Positions 12,063-14,858 of a stretch of 14,858 nt of DNA are shown here, piece by piece. The number at the start of each line of letters is the position of its first letter. Position 1 is the stretch's first letter. Position numbers and translations under genes: made by a program. Source of the DNA: an uncultured Lachnospiraceae bacterium. GTDB lineage: Bacteria; Bacillota; Clostridia; Lachnospirales; Lachnospiraceae. The stretch covers positions 1 through 14,858 of the forward strand of contig CARUOB010000066.1 in assembly GCA_949076555.1 (NCBI GenBank), in the 5' to 3' direction. The notes under the pieces were generated by a model, which was given only the letters and a program-made list of their open reading frames with translations, was not told the DNA's origin and searched no databases.

Positions 12063-13310
12063 TTATACGGTATAGCTGTTCAGATATTTCTCCTGCTCAG
12101 GTGTGAGCACATCAATCTCCTTGCCGAGAAATGCCAGCTTTCTCTTCGCCACATCCTTATCCACTTCCTCAGGCACATCGATCAGCTTTTCAGTAAGCTC
12201 GCTTGCGTGCTCCACCAGATACTTCGCGGAGAGCGCCTGAATCGCAAAGCTCATATCCATGATCTCAGCGGGATGTCCGTCGCCTGCTGCCAGATTCACA
12301 AGACGCCCTTCCGCCAGAACGAAAATCCACTGACCCGTAGGCAGCTTATAACCCATAATGTTCTTGCGCTGTTCCCTTGTCTCCACCGCGTTAGCTTTCA
12401 GCCACGCCATGTCGATCTCACAGTCAAAATGTCCTGCGTTGCAAAGAATTGCGCCCTCTTTCATCTCCGCAAAATCCTCTTTGTCAATTACGCCGTCACA
12501 GCCCGTCACAGTGATGAAGAAATCGCCCACTTTAGCCGCTTCCTTCATCGGCATCACATCGAAGCCGTCCATCACTGCCTCAATCGCCTTGATCGGATCA
12601 ATCTCTGTCACGATAACCCGCGCGCCCAGGCCTTTCGCTCGCATCGCCGTTCCCTTGCCGCACCAGCCGTAGCCTGCCACAACGACAATCTTTCCTGCCA
12701 CGATCAGATTCGTGGTCCTGTTGATGCCGTCCCAGACGGACTGGCCCGTGCCATATCTGTTGTCAAAGAAATGCTTGCATGCCGCATTGTTGACGCGGAC
12801 CATGGGGAATTTCAACTCTCCCGCATTGTTCATCGCCTCCAGGCGGATGATTCCTGTGGTCGTCTCCTCACAGCCGCCGATAATGTTCGGAATGAGGTGA
12901 GGCATCTGTGTATGCACCATCGTCACCAGATCACCGCCGTCATCAATAATAATGTTCGGCTCCGCCTCCAGTACATGGCGGATGTGTGTCTCGTACTCTT
13001 CCGGCGTCGCATTGTACCAGGCATGTACCTCAAGCCCCGCCTTTACAAGCGCTGCCGCCACATCGTCCTGAGTGGACAAAGGGTTTGATCCTGTCACATA
13101 CATCTCAGCGCCGCCTGCGGCAAGCACCAGACAAAGATACGCCGTCTTCGCCTCCAGATGTACGGACAGTGTTACCTTCTTGCCCGCAAAGGGTTTGCTC
13201 TCGGAAAATTCCTTTTCCAGGGTGCGAAGCAGGTCGCAGTTCCTCTTCACCCACTCGATTTTTCTCTCACCGGATTCGGCAAGATTAATGTCTCTGATTT
13301 CACTGCCCAT
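12063..13310 (-). CDS. ahcY: Adenosylhomocysteinase (S-adenosylhomocysteine hydrolase)
   Basis: The 415-residue NAD-dependent enzyme splits S-adenosylhomocysteine to adenosine and homocysteine, removing the inhibitory product of methyltransferases. Recognisable residues are H51 (SVHLEAKTA), D126 (IIDDGGDL), E149 (GGCEETTTGI), K179 and D183 (ACKHFFDNRYGTG), the NAD loop GYGWCGKG (213-220), H294 (NAGHFD) and GHPAEIMDMSFA (345-356). It is the short form that ends NSYTV without the roughly 40-residue insert and the DHYRY tail of eukaryotic enzymes. The ATG follows GGAGG with 8-base spacing. It is flanked by its own dyad-marked promoter and terminator, so it is probably expressed alone. Many Firmicutes use Pfs/LuxS instead for this step. 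Confidence 0.96.
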   Translation of the reverse strand: MGSEIRDINLAESGERKIEWVKRNCDLLRTLEKEFSESKPFAGKKVTLSVHLEAKTAYLCLVLAAGGAEMYVTGSNPLSTQDDVAAALVKAGLEVHAWYNATPEEYETHIRHVLEAEPNIIIDDGGDLVTMVHTQMPHLIPNIIGGCEETTTGIIRLEAMNNAGELKFPMVRVNNAACKHFFDNRYGTGQSVWDGINRTTNLIVAGKIVVVAGYGWCGKGTAMRAKGLGARVIVTEIDPIKAIEAVMDGFDVMPMKEAAKVGDFFITVTGCDGVIDKEDFAEMKEGAILCNAGHFDCEIDMAWLKANAVETREQRKNIMGYKLPTGQWIFVLAEGRLVNLAAGDGHPAEIMDMSFAIQALSAKYLVEHASELTEKLIDVPEEVDKDVAKRKLAFLGKEIDVLTPEQEKYLNSYTV

Positions 13311-13348
13311 GATAGTGTCCTCCTACAATATTAATCAGCCGAATTTTT

Positions 13349-13381
13349 ATTATAGTGATGGTCGTCTGTCCTATCATCACT
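13349..13381 (-). promoter_or_regulatory. Likely ahcY promoter with an overlapping 7-bp dyad
   Basis: A -10 TATAAT (13354-13349) sits about 40 bases before the ATG, with no good -35. Directly upstream AGTGATG and CATCACT form an exact inverted repeat (13354-13360 and 13375-13381, 14-base spacer) covering the spacer and -35 region. This is where a dimeric regulator would bind. It does not match a SAM or SAH riboswitch that I can recognise. Confidence 0.4.
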
Positions 13382-13413
13382 TATTATTTTATGTTCACAA
13401 GACAAATGATGCT

Positions 13414-14646
13414 TTATACACTTGTCTCGAAAAACATCTCCTTATACCAGCAGACTGTCTCGGTGTACGCCTGATAAATCGTGTTGGTGTCCACATTCAG
13501 CACGATAAGCTGTCTGCTGATTTCCTGCCAGTCGGCAGCCTCATAGTTTACCACAAAGGAGTAAATCCCTGCCAGGTCTCCCGTACCCCGGACAAGCGCG
13601 TCCTCGATCTCCTTGGATACCGTAACCATCTTCAGCGCATCTTCCATGGGCATATTCAGGATAATATTCAGGATGGAGAACAGGCCCATCAGAAATACTT
13701 CCGCAGACTTCACACCCAGTCCGAATACCGGAGCCAGACACTCCATAAACTTCGCGCGAAGCATGGAAGTTCTCGCTACCTCGTTGGGTCTGTCCGCACA
13801 CAGTTCCTTCGTGATCACGGTATTGATCCACTTTTTCAACTCACGCTGTCCCAGAATCGCCGCCGCGTGACGGATGGAAGTTACCTGAGAATTGATGGCG
13901 ATATGGTTCACCATCTTAAGCAGTTCCACCACAAGCGCGGTATCACGTCCAATGACGTCCGCCGCCTTCGTCAGCTCAAAATCCGGCGAATTAACAATGT
14001 TCATAAGTTCCAGATAATTGATCTTTAACGGGGAGACCTCATTCTCTCCCTTTGTGATCGGGATGCGGTAAAACTTACCTTCAAATCGATAAAAATCTTC
14101 ATCGTCTTTCAGGCTGTCAAAAATTTCCTGACTGTCAATATTCCCCACGCATATCTTGATCTTGGGATACAACTTTTTGAAATAGCTCTTCGCCTTGACA
14201 ATGTCTACCTCTTTTTGGTCTAAAATAACATAATCCATCAAGCTGAGCAGATCGCTGTTTTCCTCATACCGGCTTACAGGAAGTTTTGACATTGCCAGCA
14301 TATACCCTTTTTCCTTCAGCTGTGCAAAACGGTTTCTGTATGCCTCGTTGTTCTCCACCTCATTGTCAAACGCGAGAACAACCCTGCCTCGGAACTCATC
14401 ACATTTTGACTCAAGATCCGAAAATACCGCAATATGGCTTACCGGAATCAACACAACCGTTCCCGGCGACAATGTGTCTATGCCTATATTATGTACAATT
14501 TCCAGACCCTCGATTTCCGCCAGACCATTTGGACTGCTTGATCCGAAAATGGGCGGATTCAAGAGACTGTTTTCTCTCTGTGAAGCCAGTGCGTAAGCCG
14601 AAACTTTCATGTCCTTATCAAAGTATGGTATCAGTGTTGCCAGCAT
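13414..14646 (-). CDS. YuxH-like signalling protein: degenerate EAL plus HDOD domain
   Basis: The 410-residue protein has an N-terminal EAL-like region (about 1-200) starting MLATLIPYFDKDMKVSAYAL. This aligns with the PIFD...YELLFR opening of YuxH-type proteins, but the catalytic glutamate motif is replaced (SAYALAS), so cyclic-di-GMP hydrolysis is unlikely. The C-terminal HDOD domain (about 205-400) shows SPDFELTKAADVIGRD, ELLKMVN and FLMGLFSILNIILNMPMEDAL, typical of COG3434. HDOD domains lack the HD metal residues and act as regulatory or protein-interaction modules. The ATG at 14644-14646 has GGAGGGG with about 6-base spacing. A longer in-frame ORF from a GTG at 14760 would add 38 residues encoded by a repeat and is less likely. 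Its target process is unknown. Confidence 0.85.
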   Translation of the reverse strand: MLATLIPYFDKDMKVSAYALASQRENSLLNPPIFGSSSPNGLAEIEGLEIVHNIGIDTLSPGTVVLIPVSHIAVFSDLESKCDEFRGRVVLAFDNEVENNEAYRNRFAQLKEKGYMLAMSKLPVSRYEENSDLLSLMDYVILDQKEVDIVKAKSYFKKLYPKIKICVGNIDSQEIFDSLKDDEDFYRFEGKFYRIPITKGENEVSPLKINYLELMNIVNSPDFELTKAADVIGRDTALVVELLKMVNHIAINSQVTSIRHAAAILGQRELKKWINTVITKELCADRPNEVARTSMLRAKFMECLAPVFGLGVKSAEVFLMGLFSILNIILNMPMEDALKMVTVSKEIEDALVRGTGDLAGIYSFVVNYEAADWQEISRQLIVLNVDTNTIYQAYTETVCWYKEMFFETSV

Positions 14647-14687
14647 GTCTGTCCCCTCCCCCGAAATACCTTTGTCTATTAAGCAGT

Positions 14688-14742
14688 GCAAGCTCTCCGT
14701 CAGTGTTTCTCTCTTTCCCCGCAGTGCAAGCTCGATTCCGCT
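14688..14742. repeat. 55-bp direct repeat, copy 1
   Basis: These 55 bases, from GCAAGCTCTCCG to GATTCCGCT, are identical to 14804-14858. The period is 116 bp. On the minus strand the unit reads in frame SGIELALRGKRETLTESL. It lies in the upstream region of the HDOD gene, in the same frame as that gene. Confidence 0.9.
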
Positions 14743-14771
14743 TCGCTTCATCTCGCTCACGGGCTTTCGCC

Positions 14772-14858
14772 CTATACATCCGTCAGAATAACCGCTTCGG
14801 CGAGCAAGCTCTCCGTCAGTGTTTCTCTCTTTCCCCGCAGTGCAAGCTCGATTCCGCT
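14772..14858 (-). CDS. Possible C-terminal end of an upstream gene
   Basis: From the window edge the minus strand is open for 28 codons (SGIELALRGKRETLTESL followed by LAEAVILTDV) to a TAG at 14774-14772. The first 18 codons are the repeat unit, whose second copy downstream is in the same relative frame. It may be the tail of a gene beyond the window, or the frame may be accidental within a non-coding repeat. No family is recognised. Confidence 0.3.
   Translation of the reverse strand, partial: SGIELALRGKRETLTESLLAEAVILTDV
14804..14858. repeat. 55-bp direct repeat, copy 2 (cut by window edge)
   Basis: These bases are identical to 14688-14742, and the copy may continue beyond base 14858. Between the copies lies a compact GGGC-GAAA-GCCC hairpin (14762-14773 on the minus strand). 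Confidence 0.9.

Noticed and set aside
12207..13088. Long plus-strand ORF (293 codons) opposite adenosylhomocysteinase
   Set aside because: It is a shadow of a strongly conserved enzyme, without a domain of its own.
14647..14760. 38-residue N-terminal extension of the HDOD protein from a GTG start
   Set aside because: The internal ATG at 14646 has a strong GGAGGGG and begins exactly at the conserved EAL-like fold. The extension is repeat sequence.
14688..14858. CRISPR array
   Set aside because: The repeat unit is 55 bp with only two copies, and one 61-bp spacer holds a hairpin and an open reading frame. No cas gene is present.

Overview
The window reads as chromosomal DNA from an anaerobic Firmicute of the Clostridia, most likely a Lachnospiraceae relative. 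This is inferred from the gene families (a BlaI/M56 pair, a Bce-like two-component system, DUF4180, DUF2716, a YuxH-like HDOD protein), from GGAGG-type ribosome binding sites and from moderate G+C with A+T-rich intergenic DNA. No rRNA, tRNA, CRISPR array, transposase or phage gene was seen. All but one of the confident genes lie on the minus strand, so the layout is easiest to follow from right to left.

Right end (about 12.0-14.86 kb): a 55-bp perfect direct repeat (period 116 bp) runs into the window edge. It lies ahead of a YuxH-like degenerate-EAL/HDOD signalling protein, which is followed by adenosylhomocysteinase with its own dyad-marked promoter and terminator. Middle (8.2-11.9 kb): an M18 aminopeptidase converges on a plus-strand AraC-type activator with a GyrI-like effector domain. 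Next come a DUF2716 gene and a DUF4180 gene, the latter with a clear promoter and terminator.

Left half (1-8.1 kb): this looks like a stacked envelope-stress or antimicrobial-response island. A BlaI-type repressor and a very large M56 (BlaR1-like) membrane protease sensor are transcribed from a promoter carrying two 16-bp BlaI-like dyads. After them lies a RelB-type antitoxin/PIN toxin pair. Downstream is a separate near-consensus promoter for an ABC exporter, an OmpR-type response regulator with unusual insertions, and a histidine kinase. Past the kinase is a BceR-like box, a 15-bp perfect inverted repeat, a structured leader and the start of a BceA/MacB-type ABC ATPase that leaves the window.

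The simplest functional reading is two sensing layers (proteolytic BlaI/M56 and phosphorelay RR/HK) placed beside two ABC transport functions. The most unusual structural point is that the toxin-antitoxin pair seems to sit inside a split intrinsic terminator: a 15-bp terminator segment is duplicated on both sides of it. Other unusual points are the insertions in the response regulator, the repeats in the M56 protein and the in-frame coding repeat at the right edge.
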